Positions 55,296 through 64,000 of a stretch of 64,000 nt of DNA are shown piece by piece (within the stretch, counting starts at the first letter, position 1; each line of letters starts with the position of its first letter). Below the pieces are notes generated by a model. That model ran no database searches and had not been told where the DNA came from. It worked only from the letters and a program-made list of their open reading frames with translations. This DNA comes from Roseburia sp. 499 (GTDB lineage: Bacteria; Bacillota; Clostridia; Lachnospirales; Lachnospiraceae), in assembly GCF_001940225.2 (NCBI RefSeq), contig NZ_CP135164.1, positions 930,001-994,000 of the forward strand, in the 5' to 3' direction. The position numbers were made by a program, and so were the translations under genes.

Positions 55296-56555
55296 TTACG
55301 GAATTATTACCAGTGGATGTCGATAGTCATTGAGTGGTGGTTGATTGCCTTTGGCGGTTAAAGCCAGATGATATAAGTCGGAAGCGGTAATATCCAGCTG
55401 GAGAAGAGAACGAGCATCAGCTGATAATTGGTTCTCTGCATCGGAAATATTGGTAATGAGAGGAGCCTTTCCGGTTTCTTTGAACGAAGAAAGCAGAGGA
55501 GCGGCAGACTTACGAAAACCTAGTAATTTAAAGTAGGGAGTGAGTGTGTCTGTTTTTAGAAATCCATAATCAGTACTTTTTATATTTAATATCAGATGTA
55601 GCAACAGACGGCTGATTCTGGTATATGTGGTGTTCTTTGTTTTTAAAAGTTCACAGAATTGGGACCATGAGGTAAAGGAATGTCTGGCGCGATACATACG
55701 GTTTGCTAGTTCTGGAGAACTGTCGGCATAAGTGGCAAGTGCATCCGGGGATTCTGTTAGAAGTTTATAATGTACTAATTGGGAAAAATCATCTTCAAAT
55801 AGCAAGGTATGTGGATATTGGGTTAGTAGCTCAAAACTGTATTCCGGCATAGTGGAGTGTTCCAAATTCCTATCTGCAGAATCAGTGTTTAAATCATGCA
55901 GATGTTTGCGAATGGCGGAAGCTGAGCAGAAACCCTCTGACATCTCTGTGTCATGATATCCCTTTCCTTTGCGTAAAAGAGGAACAGGTTGGATGGAAGA
56001 GGAAAGGGAAGCCAAAGCTTTTAAATATTCAATAGCTAAAATATTATTTGGCGAAGCCAAAATATGATTTACTTCAGTAGCATCATCCGATTCTGTGACA
56101 GAAAAAACAGTTTCCAATGCCTTAGCGCGGGCAGCGGGAAAGGAAAGTCCGTTTTTTAATTCTTGTTGGAGATGTTCTTGAAATGCTAGAGGATTTTTCA
56201 GCAGAATATCGGAAATCTTTTGAAGAATGGAAAGATTATCGTTCTCTGTACCGAATCCAAGATGAGTGACAACTCCTGTATTATGAAGGAGAGAGACACC
56301 GCCTTTGGCAAAATACTCGGCACTGGCAGAAGCGTATAATACCGGAAGTTCTAATACCAGGTCTGCACCACCCTTTAGTGCCATATGAGCGCGGGTATAT
56401 TTTTCAAGCAAGGCAGGTGCGCCCCGTTGAACAAAATTTCCACTCATAGCAATGATAACGTAGTCTGCGTTTGTTTGTTTTTTTAAGGTTTTTATCTGAT
56501 AAGCGTGACCATAATGAAATGGGTTATATTCTGCAATGATTCCTAATACGTTCAT
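55296..56555 (-). CDS. tmcAL: tRNA(Met) cytidine acetate ligase TmcAL (YlbM)
   Basis: 419 residues. Makes N4-acetylcytidine at the wobble base of elongator tRNA-Met from acetate and ATP. It has the nucleotidyltransferase opening LGIIAEYNPFHYGHAYQI, MSGNFVQRG and GADLVLELP, all family hallmarks. The ATG at 56555 fits the family start and has GGAGGT upstream on the minus strand. It is divergent from ackA, whose product handles acetyl phosphate and acetate; the pairing is metabolically sensible but may be chance. Confidence 0.93.
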   Translation of the reverse strand: MNVLGIIAEYNPFHYGHAYQIKTLKKQTNADYVIIAMSGNFVQRGAPALLEKYTRAHMALKGGADLVLELPVLYASASAEYFAKGGVSLLHNTGVVTHLGFGTENDNLSILQKISDILLKNPLAFQEHLQQELKNGLSFPAARAKALETVFSVTESDDATEVNHILASPNNILAIEYLKALASLSSSIQPVPLLRKGKGYHDTEMSEGFCSASAIRKHLHDLNTDSADRNLEHSTMPEYSFELLTQYPHTLLFEDDFSQLVHYKLLTESPDALATYADSSPELANRMYRARHSFTSWSQFCELLKTKNTTYTRISRLLLHLILNIKSTDYGFLKTDTLTPYFKLLGFRKSAAPLLSSFKETGKAPLITNISDAENQLSADARSLLQLDITASDLYHLALTAKGNQPPLNDYRHPLVIIP

Positions 56556-56659
56556 TAATAATGCTACCTCCAAATAGCTACATAATAACTAAATTATATG
56601 TGTTTTTTTAGAAATTATCAAGAAAATAAAAAAGCACGGAAATTTGTACAAAAATGCTA

Positions 56660-56688
56660 TTGTATACAAGATAGGATTGGTTTATAAT
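56660..56688 (+). promoter_or_regulatory. Promoter of ackA
   Basis: TTGTAT at 56660-56665, 17-base spacer, TATAAT at 56683-56688. A hairpin AATAGCGA / TCGCTATT with a TTTTG tail (56705-56733) lies in the leader and may attenuate. Confidence 0.7.
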
Positions 56689-56761
56689 AAATATAATAAT
56701 TAGCAATAGCGATGGTGGAAACGTCGCTATTTTGTATTGTTTGAGAAAAGGAGAAACGACA

Positions 56762-57961
56762 ATGAACGTATTAGTAATCAATTGCGGAAGTTCTTCCCTG
56801 AAATATCAGGTTATTGATTCTGAAACAGAGGAAGTTCTGGCAAAGGGACTTTGCGAGAGAATTGGAATTGATGGAAGACTGGTTTACCAGAATAAGAAGA
56901 ATGGTGGAGAAAAGGAAGTTTCAGAAGTAGCAATGCCTACACATAAGCAGGCAATTCAGTTAGTTCTGGATGCAATTGTGAATCCAAAGACCGGAGTGTT
57001 AAAGGATTTATCTGAAATCGGAGCAGTAGGACACAGAGTAGTACATGGTGGAGAAAAGTTCGCTTCTTCCACTATTTTAAATGAGGAAGTTTTAAAGGCA
57101 GTAGAAGAGTGTAATGATCTTGCACCGCTTCACAATCCGGCAAACTTAATTGGAATCCGTGCATGTCAGGAATTGATGCCGAATGTACCAATGGTCGGAG
57201 TATTTGATACTGCATTTCATCAGACCATGCCGGAAAAAGCATATCTTTATGGTATTGATTATGACTATTATGAGAAATATAAGATTAGAAGATACGGTTT
57301 CCATGGAACTTCCCACAGCTATGTTTCTAAAAGAGCCGCTGAAATGTTAGGAAAACCATATGATCAGGTAAAGACGATTGTATGTCATTTAGGAAATGGT
57401 GCATCTGTGTGTGCAGTAGAAAATGGAAAATCTGTAGATACATCTATGGGACTTACACCATTGGAAGGTTTAATCATGGGAACACGTTCCGGAAATATTG
57501 ATCCGGGAGCAATGGAATATCTGGCAAAGAAGGAAAATTTGAACTTGGAGCAGGTTGTACAGATATTGAATAAAAAGTCCGGATTAGAGGGATTATCTCA
57601 TATTTCCAGTGATTTGCGTGATGTAAGATCTGCAGCAGAAGAAGGAAAGCCGGAAGGAATTCGTGCATTAGAAGCATTCTGCTATCATATTGCAAAATAT
57701 ATCGGTGCTTATACAGCAGCTATGAACGGTGTGGATGTTATCTGCTTTACTGCCGGAATTGGTGAAAATGCCGGTGGTATTCGTTCTAAAATTTGTAACT
57801 ACTTAGGATATCTTGGATTAAAGATGGATGAAGAGGCAAATAAAGTAGAAGGCGAAGAACGTATCATTTCAGCAGCAGATTCTAAAGTAACCGTAATGTG
57901 TATTCCTACAAATGAAGAACTTGCAATTGCAAGAGAGACGGTAGCATTAGTTACAAAATAG
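56762..57961 (+). CDS. ackA: Acetate kinase
   Basis: 399 residues from ATG 56762 (AAAGGAGAAACG upstream). Converts acetyl phosphate and ADP to acetate and ATP. Seen: VLVINCGSSSLKYQ at the N-terminus, GHRVVHGGE, FDTAFHQTMP, GFHGTSHSYV and the C-terminal FTAGIGENA. pta is not adjacent. Central to acetate-forming fermentation. Confidence 0.97.
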   Translation: MNVLVINCGSSSLKYQVIDSETEEVLAKGLCERIGIDGRLVYQNKKNGGEKEVSEVAMPTHKQAIQLVLDAIVNPKTGVLKDLSEIGAVGHRVVHGGEKFASSTILNEEVLKAVEECNDLAPLHNPANLIGIRACQELMPNVPMVGVFDTAFHQTMPEKAYLYGIDYDYYEKYKIRRYGFHGTSHSYVSKRAAEMLGKPYDQVKTIVCHLGNGASVCAVENGKSVDTSMGLTPLEGLIMGTRSGNIDPGAMEYLAKKENLNLEQVVQILNKKSGLEGLSHISSDLRDVRSAAEEGKPEGIRALEAFCYHIAKYIGAYTAAMNGVDVICFTAGIGENAGGIRSKICNYLGYLGLKMDEEANKVEGEERIISAADSKVTVMCIPTNEELAIARETVALVTK

Positions 57962-58041
57962 CTTGTCATAAAATAGAAAATTATCATTGACAAATGGAAT
58001 TTAGATATGTATAATATATCGAGTGTGGATAGGAGACTGCC

Positions 58042-58563
58042 ATGATAGTAGAATTAGCAGACATTATTTCCTGTGAGAATAAGGAAGTGTCGAAACAGGT
58101 AGAAATTGAATTAATGTCTTTTAACTCAAGACTGGGAGAGTTTCCCATCGTGAAGAAAGCACCTTTTGTACTGAAGTTTACCAACGAAGAGAATAAACGG
58201 TTGTTTATTCGCGGGGAAGCTGATGTTACAATTGCGATTCCGTGTGACCGTTGTCTGACTGATGTAGACAAGGAGTTTCACATTTTGATTGATAAGGAAT
58301 TAGACCTTACTAATCAGAACGAAGAGAAACGCATGGATGAGACAGATTATATGGTAGGTACCAATCTGGATGTAGATAAACTTATTTTTGGAGAAATTTT
58401 GGTGAGTTGGCCGATGAAGGTTCTGTGTAAAGAAGATTGCAAGGGTATTTGCAAACGGTGCGGAGCCAATCTGAATGTCACAGAGTGTCAGTGCCAGAAA
58501 ACAGAACCGGATCCAAGAATGGCAGCAATCCAGGATATTTTTAACAAATTTAAGGAGGTGTGA
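58042..58563 (+). CDS. YceD / DUF177 family protein
   Basis: 173 residues. The family sits before rpmF in most bacteria and is linked to 23S rRNA and ribosome assembly. Conserved parts: I-P-C-D-R-C-L, LICPMKV-like PMKVLCKEDCKGICKRCGANLN with a Cys set that may bind metal. The ATG has GGAGACTGCC upstream. It runs to within 3 bases of the rpmF start. Confidence 0.88.
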   Translation: MIVELADIISCENKEVSKQVEIELMSFNSRLGEFPIVKKAPFVLKFTNEENKRLFIRGEADVTIAIPCDRCLTDVDKEFHILIDKELDLTNQNEEKRMDETDYMVGTNLDVDKLIFGEILVSWPMKVLCKEDCKGICKRCGANLNVTECQCQKTEPDPRMAAIQDIFNKFKEV

Positions 58564-58565
58564 CC

Positions 58566-58745
58566 ATGTCTATATGTCCAAAAAATAAATCTTCCAAAGG
58601 AAGAAGAGATCAGAGAAGAGCAAACTGGAAAATGACTGCTCCAACATTAGTAAAATGCAGCAAGTGTGGCGAATTAATGATGCCTCATAGAGTTTGCAAG
58701 AACTGTGGAAGCTATAATAAAAAAGAGATTATTCCTCAGGACTAA
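58566..58745 (+). CDS. rpmF: 50S ribosomal protein L32
   Basis: 59 residues: CPKNKSSKGRRDQRRANWK followed by a zinc ribbon C-S-K-C-G / C-K-N-C-G, the zinc-binding form of L32. ATG 58566 follows AAGGAGGTG; the GTG at 58560 is too close to that site. Confidence 0.96.
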   Translation: MSICPKNKSSKGRRDQRRANWKMTAPTLVKCSKCGELMMPHRVCKNCGSYNKKEIIPQD

Positions 58746-58759
58746 TAACAAGCAGTAAA

Positions 58760-58787
58760 GGACCGTTAGTAATAACGGTCCTTTTTT
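58760..58787 (+). terminator. Terminator after rpmF
   Basis: GGACCGTTA / TAACGGTCC stem with a GTAA loop and six T. Confidence 0.9.
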
Positions 58788-58808
58788 ATTTCCTAGAATA
58801 TAAAAAGC

Positions 58809-58826
58809 GCTCCGCTAAGGATGCGC
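58809..58826 (+). repeat. Dispersed 18-base element, copy 2
   Basis: Matches 8405-8422 in 17 of 18 bases. Here it forms the loop side of a hairpin AAAGCGC / GCGCTTT. Confidence 0.6.
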
Positions 58827-58917
58827 TTTATAAACTTTTAATAAAATGATACATTGACTTTTGGGCGTGGATAGTGGACAATATGTAATAGAATTTACAT
58901 AAGAAAGGAATAGAGAA

Positions 58918-59568
58918 ATGGGAATATTTAATATGGACGGGGAGCTTGTGAGAACATTGGGGAAGATAATAGATATTATTTGTTTGAGTATTCTGTTTAT
59001 TGTCTGTTCTTTTCCTATATTCACCATGGGAACCGCAGCTACAGCATTATATTATACTGTGAATAAAGTAATCAGAAATGACAGAGGATATATTTTTAAA
59101 GAATATATGTTGGCCTTTAAGAATAATTTTAAACAGACAATACCTATATGGCTTTTAGTGTTAGCGCTTTCTGGTTTGCTTGGATTAGATATTCATATTA
59201 TGAATGCTTGGAGTGAAAATGGAAGCAAGCTAGGTGCCCTTGTTGTTGTTTTTTTAATTATGGGAGCATTTTTGGTGGCATGGATGCTTTATCTTTTGGC
59301 ATATATGGCAAGATTTGAGAATACTAGAAAACAATCTATGAAAAATGCATTATTAATTATGTTGATACATCTTCCGTGGACGGTGGTACTGATTGTATTG
59401 ACACTTGCAGGTTTATTTCTTATGTATGTGGCGCCGATATCTATATTTTTTGTTCCGGGATTGTTTACATTGTTGGAATCCCTCATTTTAGAGAAAATTT
59501 TCTGGAAGTATATGAGCGAGGAAGATAAGGAAGCAGAGAAGGAGCGGAATCGGGAATATAAAAACTGA
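58918..59568 (+). CDS. YesL-like (DUF624) membrane protein
   Basis: 216 residues with five or so membrane helices; first segment IFNMDGELVRTLGKIIDI, then helices around 22-42, 74-94, 108-128, 140-190, and a charged tail EEDKEAEKERNREYKN. DUF624/YesL proteins often sit with sugar-uptake genes; here it stands alone between rpmF and plsX, which are usually adjacent. GAAAGGAATAG precedes the ATG. Function unknown. Confidence 0.82.
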   Translation: MGIFNMDGELVRTLGKIIDIICLSILFIVCSFPIFTMGTAATALYYTVNKVIRNDRGYIFKEYMLAFKNNFKQTIPIWLLVLALSGLLGLDIHIMNAWSENGSKLGALVVVFLIMGAFLVAWMLYLLAYMARFENTRKQSMKNALLIMLIHLPWTVVLIVLTLAGLFLMYVAPISIFFVPGLFTLLESLILEKIFWKYMSEEDKEAEKERNREYKN

Positions 59569-59696
59569 TTTTAAAACTGATTTTTTATATTGATTTCTCT
59601 ATATAGTTATAGTATATTCATTAGTAGGCATCCGTTGAAAAGGAAATATAGTTCCGTAAGGAAGTTCTTTTTCAAGGACCGTAAGGAGGAAATTTC

Positions 59697-60719
59697 ATGC
59701 AGGAAACGATAAAAGTAGCAGTAGATGCCATGGGTGGAGATAATGCACCGGCAGAAATTGTGAAAGGCGCCATTGAAGCTGTTACACTGCGTCAGGACAT
59801 CAAGGTATATCTTGTAGGTCAGCAGGATGTGGTGAAGGAAGAATTGGCGAAAAATTCCTACACGGGTTCTCAGATTGAAGTGGTTCATGCAGATGAAGTC
59901 ATTGAGACAGCAGAGCCTCCGGTTATGGCAATTCGAAAGAAAAAACAGTCATCAATCGTGATAGGAATGAATATGGTAAAACAACAGGAGGCAGATGCCT
60001 TCGTATCCGCAGGAAGTTCCGGGGCAATATTGGTAGGCGGACAAGTCATTGTAGGAAGAATCAAGGGCGTAGAACGTCCACCGCTGGCACCACTTATTCC
60101 AACGGAAAAGGGAGTATCCTTGTTAATTGACTGTGGGGCGAATGTAGACGCGAGAGCGTCACATCTGGTACAATTTGCCAAAATGGGTTCCATTTATATG
60201 GAAAATGTTATGGGAGTTAAGAATCCCAAGGTTGCCATTGTTAACATCGGTGCAGAAGAAGAGAAGGGAAATGCTCTTGTAAAGGAAACATTCCCACTGC
60301 TTAAAAATTGTCCTGATATTAACTTTGTAGGAAGTATCGAGGCAAGAGAGATTCCACATGGTGAAGCGGATGTTATTGTCTGTGAGGCATTTGTGGGAAA
60401 CGTAATCTTAAAGCTTTATGAAGGTGTAGGATCAACGCTGGTTAGTAAAGTAAAACAGGGAATGATGACTACCTTAAGAAGTAAGATAGGAGCCCTACTG
60501 GTAAAACCTGCGCTGAAGAAGACATTAAAGTCTTTCGATGCATCTGAATATGGTGGAGCACCATTGTTAGGCTTAAATGGATTGGTGGTTAAGACTCACG
60601 GAAATTCAAAGGCCAAAGAAGTATGTACTTCAATTATCCAATGTGTTACCTTTAAGGAACAGGAAATTAACGAAAAAATAAGAAAGAATATTGGAACATC
60701 TCCCATGGAAGAGGAGTAG
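59697..60719 (+). CDS. plsX: Phosphate acyltransferase PlsX
   Basis: 340 residues. Makes acyl phosphate from acyl-ACP for phospholipid synthesis. Seen: VAVDAMGGDNAPAEIVKGA at the start, SAGSSGAILVGG, and FVGNVILKLYEG near residue 230. AAGGAGG lies 7 bases before the ATG. acpP follows after 12 bases. Confidence 0.97.
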   Translation: MQETIKVAVDAMGGDNAPAEIVKGAIEAVTLRQDIKVYLVGQQDVVKEELAKNSYTGSQIEVVHADEVIETAEPPVMAIRKKKQSSIVIGMNMVKQQEADAFVSAGSSGAILVGGQVIVGRIKGVERPPLAPLIPTEKGVSLLIDCGANVDARASHLVQFAKMGSIYMENVMGVKNPKVAIVNIGAEEEKGNALVKETFPLLKNCPDINFVGSIEAREIPHGEADVIVCEAFVGNVILKLYEGVGSTLVSKVKQGMMTTLRSKIGALLVKPALKKTLKSFDASEYGGAPLLGLNGLVVKTHGNSKAKEVCTSIIQCVTFKEQEINEKIRKNIGTSPMEEE

Positions 60720-60731
60720 AAAGGAATTATC

Positions 60732-60962
60732 ATGGAATTTGAAAAGTTAAAGAAAATCATTGCAGAAGTATTAAATGTAGACGTAGAGGAAATCACAATG
60801 GACACTACATTTGTAGATGATTTAGGAGCAGATTCTCTGGATATTTTCCAGATTATCATGGGATTAGAAGAAGAATTTGACATCGAAATCGCAAACGAAG
60901 AAGCAGAGAAAATTGTTACCGTTGGCGATGCAGTAGAACAGATTAAAAATGCAATGAATTAA
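60732..60962 (+). CDS. acpP: Acyl carrier protein
   Basis: 76 residues, acidic, four helices. Ser35 in G-A-D-S-L-D is the phosphopantetheine site. AAAGGAATT before the ATG. Forms an operon with plsX, as in most Firmicutes. Confidence 0.97.
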   Translation: MEFEKLKKIIAEVLNVDVEEITMDTTFVDDLGADSLDIFQIIMGLEEEFDIEIANEEAEKIVTVGDAVEQIKNAMN

Positions 60963-60995
60963 GAAGCATTTAACTGTATACGGTAAAAGAGGAAC

Positions 60996-61045
60996 AAGGG
61001 TGTCTGAAAGAACGTGCAATATACGTTTTTTCAGGCTACCCTTTT
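60996..61045 (+). terminator. Terminator or attenuator after acpP
   Basis: AAGGGTGTCTGAAA pairs with TTTCAGGCTACCCTT (one bulge), with an inner ACGT/ACGT helix, then a T run. Confidence 0.75.
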
Positions 61046-61084
61046 CGTCATATATTGCGAACATATACACAGGAAAGGAAAAAT

Positions 61085-61780
61085 ATGAGTTTACTAAAAG
61101 AATTTGAAAAGCGAATCGGCTATGAGTTTTCCGATGAGAAACTGTTGAGGCAGGCTTTGACACATAGTTCATATGCAAATGAACGCCATATGGGAAAACT
61201 GGCAGATAATGAGAGATTAGAATTTCTGGGAGATGCAGTATTGGAAATTGTAAGCAGTGAGTTTCTGTTTCATAAGTATCCGAAACATCCGGAAGGAGAA
61301 CTTACCAGATTGCGGGCAAGTATGGTATGTGAACCAACACTTGCATTTTGTACCAGAGAACTGGAATTGGGAAAATATCTTTTGCTGGGAAAGGGCGAGG
61401 ATATGACGGGAGGAAGAGAACGTAAGTCTATTCTTTCTGATGCAATGGAGGCTGTTATAGGGGCAATTTACCTGGATGGTGGTTTTGCTAGTGCAAAAGA
61501 GTTTATCAACCGTTTTATTTTAAATGATATTGAACATAAACAACTCTTTTTCGATAGCAAGACTATCCTGCAAGAAGTAGTGCAGGCAAAAGAAGAAGGA
61601 GAATTGAGTTATCGTTTGATTCATGAAGAAGGGCCGGACCACGATAAAAAGTTTGTAGTAGAAGCCAGAATAGGTGAAGTAGTTTATGGTCAGGGAACAG
61701 GCAGAACAAAAAAGAGTGCAGAGCAGGAGGCAGCTTATCACACTCTTTTAGAATTGAAAAAGCAGGAAAGTAGTTCCTGA
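61085..61780 (+). CDS. rnc: Ribonuclease III
   Basis: 231 residues from ATG 61085 (GGAAAGGAAAAAT upstream). Cuts double-stranded RNA in rRNA and mRNA maturation. The nuclease domain has NERLEFLGDAVLEI with the catalytic acids and SDAMEAVIGAIYLD; the dsRNA-binding domain occupies about 155-225. It ends in TGA, showing that TGA is used as a stop in this genome. smc begins 11 bases on, the usual order. Confidence 0.97.
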   Translation: MSLLKEFEKRIGYEFSDEKLLRQALTHSSYANERHMGKLADNERLEFLGDAVLEIVSSEFLFHKYPKHPEGELTRLRASMVCEPTLAFCTRELELGKYLLLGKGEDMTGGRERKSILSDAMEAVIGAIYLDGGFASAKEFINRFILNDIEHKQLFFDSKTILQEVVQAKEEGELSYRLIHEEGPDHDKKFVVEARIGEVVYGQGTGRTKKSAEQEAAYHTLLELKKQESSS

Positions 61781-61791
61781 CAGGAGGAGTT

Positions 61792-64000
61792 ATGTATTTA
61801 AAAAGTATAGAGGTACATGGATTTAAGTCCTTTGCTAATAAAATTGTGTTTGAATTTCACAATGGGATTACTGGTATTGTGGGACCAAACGGAAGTGGAA
61901 AGAGTAACGTAGCGGATGCGGTTCGTTGGGTATTGGGAGAGCAGAGGGCAAAACAATTGCGTGGTGCCAGTATGCAGGATGTTATTTTTTCCGGGACAGA
62001 GAATCGTAAACCCTTAAGTTATGCATATGTAGCGATTACCCTTGATAATGCAGACCGTTCTCTCAATATTGACTATAATGAGGTTACGGTGGCGAGAAGG
62101 GTGTATCGTTCCGGAGAAAGTGAATATCTGATTAATGGAACAGCATGTCGTTTGAAGGATGTAAATGAGCTTTTCTACGATACTGGAATTGGTAAGGAAG
62201 GGTATTCCATTATCGGTCAGGGACAAATTGAGCGAATCTTAAGTGGAAAACCTGAGGAACGTCGAGAACTTTTTGATGAAGCGGCAGGAATTGTAAAATA
62301 TAAGCGGAGAAAAGCCACAGCTCAGAAAAAGCTAGAGGATGAACGCCAGAATCTGGTACGTGTAAACGACATTTTGTCAGAATTAGAAAAACAGGTTGGA
62401 CCATTAGAGCGACAGTCGGAAAAGGCAAAGATTTACTTAAAGAAAAAAGAAGAGTTAAAGACTTATGATGTAAATATGTTCCTAATGGAAATGGAACGGA
62501 TGGAAGAACAGTTGAAAACCGTGGAAGAAAACGTGGGAATTGTGGAAAAAGACCTAGAGGAATCCAACCGTTCTTATACCAATATCAAGGCTGAATATGA
62601 GCAAATGGAACAGGATATGGAGGCGGCGGATGAAAGAATTGCTGCTTTACGGGAGGAAATTGGAAATACCACTGTTTTAAAGGGAAAGCTGGAAGGCCAG
62701 ATTAATGTTTTAAAGGAACAGATTCATACAGCAGAACAGAGTGAAGAGCATTTCCGTAGCAGGCAGGAGGCTATCAATCGGGATAAGGGCCAACGTCAGG
62801 AACAAAAAGCAGCTTATGAAAAGGATAAATCAGAACTGGATGTGCAGATGCAGGCAATGGCAGATGAAAAAGCCAAAGTTATGGAACATTTTCAGAAGAT
62901 TCAAGATGAGATTGAGCGCTGTACCAGAGGGATAGAAGAAGGCAAGAATGAAATTATTGAACTTTTGAATAATAAGGCTTCTACCAAGGCAAGACAACAA
63001 CGCTATGATACCATGCAGGAGCAGGTCAATATCCGAAAAGCACAGCTGAGTAAGCGTTTATTAGAGCAAAAGAGCGAAGAAGAAGAACTTCAGGCTGTGG
63101 TGGAGGAATGCGAGAAACGTTACGAAGAGGCAAAGGCAGAGTATACCGGTCTGATTGAGAAAGAACAGAAGTTAGAAAACAGCCGACGAGAATGGCAGAC
63201 GAAACAGGAAGAAGTAAAAAATGCTCTGGAGCAGGACACTACACGCTATCATAGAGAACAGTCCAGACTGGAATCCTTGGTGAATATCGCAGAACGATAC
63301 GATGGTTATGGTAATTCCATTCGTCGTGTGATGGAGCAGAAGGAAAAGGAAAACGGAATCTTAGGTGTGGTTGCTGACATCATAAAGGTAGAGAAAAAGT
63401 ATGAAACAGCGATTGAGACTGCTTTAGGTGGAAGCATTCAGAATATTGTTACCAGTGACGAAGATACTGCAAAACGAATGATTCAGTATCTGAAACAGAA
63501 CCGATACGGAAGAGCTACATTTCTTCCGTTGACCAGTGTTGGAAAGAAACAGCCACAGATTAATGAGAATGCTTTAAAGGAGCAGGGAGTTATTGGAATT
63601 GGAAGTGACTTGGTACAGGCAGAGAGCAAGTACAATGGATTAAAGAGTCATCTTTTAGGCAGAACTTATGTGGTAGATACCATTGACCATGCAGTTGCAT
63701 TAGCAAGAAAGTATCAGTATACACTGCGTATTGTAACATTGGAAGGTGAATCCTTAAGCCCGGGTGGTTCCATGACCGGTGGAGCTTTTAAGAATACCAG
63801 CAATCTTCTGGGAAGAAAAAGAGAAATTGAAGAGCTGGAAAAAAACGTGGCCCAGTTGAAGGAAAATATTGCGAAATATAGGAATCGTATGGAAGAAATT
63901 GCGACCGCAAGAGAGTTGTTGAAGGAAGATTTGGAACAACTGCGGGAGGATTTGAAACAGGCGATGCTAAATTCCAATACAGCGAAGCTGAATATGGAAC
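61792..64000 (+). CDS. smc: Chromosome segregation protein SMC, 3' end outside window
   Basis: 736 codons visible of an expected ~1190. ATG with CAGGAGGAG upstream. [14 protein letters not shown] opens the ATPase head, with Walker [10 protein letters not shown]; the first coiled coil runs from about residue 165 to 500; the hinge begins near [13 protein letters not shown] [12 protein letters not shown] and GVVADIIKV and contains [10 protein letters not shown]; the return coil starts near 675. The frame stays open to the window edge. Confidence 0.97.
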   Translation, partial: MYLKSIEVHGFKSFANKIVFEFHNGITGIVGPNGSGKSNVADAVRWVLGEQRAKQLRGASMQDVIFSGTENRKPLSYAYVAITLDNADRSLNIDYNEVTVARRVYRSGESEYLINGTACRLKDVNELFYDTGIGKEGYSIIGQGQIERILSGKPEERRELFDEAAGIVKYKRRKATAQKKLEDERQNLVRVNDILSELEKQVGPLERQSEKAKIYLKKKEELKTYDVNMFLMEMERMEEQLKTVEENVGIVEKDLEESNRSYTNIKAEYEQMEQDMEAADERIAALREEIGNTTVLKGKLEGQINVLKEQIHTAEQSEEHFRSRQEAINRDKGQRQEQKAAYEKDKSELDVQMQAMADEKAKVMEHFQKIQDEIERCTRGIEEGKNEIIELLNNKASTKARQQRYDTMQEQVNIRKAQLSKRLLEQKSEEEELQAVVEECEKRYEEAKAEYTGLIEKEQKLENSRREWQTKQEEVKNALEQDTTRYHREQSRLESLVNIAERYDGYGNSIRRVMEQKEKENGILGVVADIIKVEKKYETAIETALGGSIQNIVTSDEDTAKRMIQYLKQNRYGRATFLPLTSVGKKQPQINENALKEQGVIGIGSDLVQAESKYNGLKSHLLGRTYVVDTIDHAVALARKYQYTLRIVTLEGESLSPGGSMTGGAFKNTSNLLGRKREIEELEKNVAQLKENIAKYRNRMEEIATARELLKEDLEQLREDLKQAMLNSNTAKLNME

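Noticed and set aside
62741..62935. Small ORF inside smc
   Set aside because: It lies in another frame of a well-conserved gene and has no ribosome site.

Overview
The window is low-GC chromosomal DNA of a Gram-positive anaerobe, most likely Clostridia and probably family Lachnospiraceae. Supporting signs are strong AGGAGG ribosome sites, an [4Fe-4S]-type purF, separate IMP-cyclohydrolase and AICAR-formyltransferase genes, the order yceD-rpmF-plsX-acpP-rnc-smc, a one-piece tmRNA, FHA/Ser-Thr-kinase-linked type VII secretion genes and an EIIC-EAL fusion. The species cannot be fixed from sequence reading alone.

Layout. 1-5.95 kb: purine genes purC (cut by the window edge), purF and purB, then a GrpB-like gene and enolase. 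5.97-7.97 kb: an IS1634-type element flanked by a 92-bp direct repeat; the duplication copies the end of eno together with the promoter of secG. 8.1-11.1 kb: secG, rnr, smpB. 11.1-45.8 kb: a type VII secretion (T7SSb-like) locus lying between smpB and its RNA partner ssrA (tmRNA). 46.3-53.2 kb: signalling genes (EIIC-EAL protein, two-component system, lipoprotein, cheV). 53.3-55.2 kb: the last two steps of IMP synthesis. 55.3-64 kb: tmcAL (minus strand), ackA, yceD, rpmF, a YesL-like gene, plsX, acpP, rnc and the start of smc.

The T7SS locus has three parts. (i) Core machine, 11.3-24.96 kb: two proteins with an N-terminal globular domain and a C-terminal FHA domain, a CpaE/MinD-like ATPase, an EsaB/YukD ubiquitin-like protein, a 1518-residue EssC ATPase, a WXG100 protein with its own promoter, leader and terminator, a zinc-ribbon membrane protein, a PP2C phosphatase, a Ser/Thr kinase interrupted by one in-frame TGA, and a small membrane protein with tandem TTVL repeats. 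No EsaA or EssA was recognised. (ii) Cargo, 25.0-33.9 kb: two modules of N-terminal alpha/beta-hydrolase (lipase) proteins with helical C-terminal ends, each with small helical partners and a lipoprotein, matching the reverse-architecture TslA/TilA lipase system of Staphylococcus; an IS110-family element sits in the first module. (iii) Surface and toxin part, 33.9-45.1 kb: three tandem sortase-type surface paralogues, a 1502-residue Ig-repeat surface protein, a DUF4176-like protein, two small helical partners, a classical LXG toxin with an unidentified tip, and a candidate immunity gene.

How it fits together: the WXG100 gene and the surface triplet share a leader element (31 of 34 bases identical) downstream of strong sigma-A-type promoters, which suggests joint control. 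TTVL motifs recur in flexible segments of three core proteins beside FHA, kinase and phosphatase genes, which suggests a phospho-threonine/FHA switch on the machine. The kinase gene appears broken in this strain.
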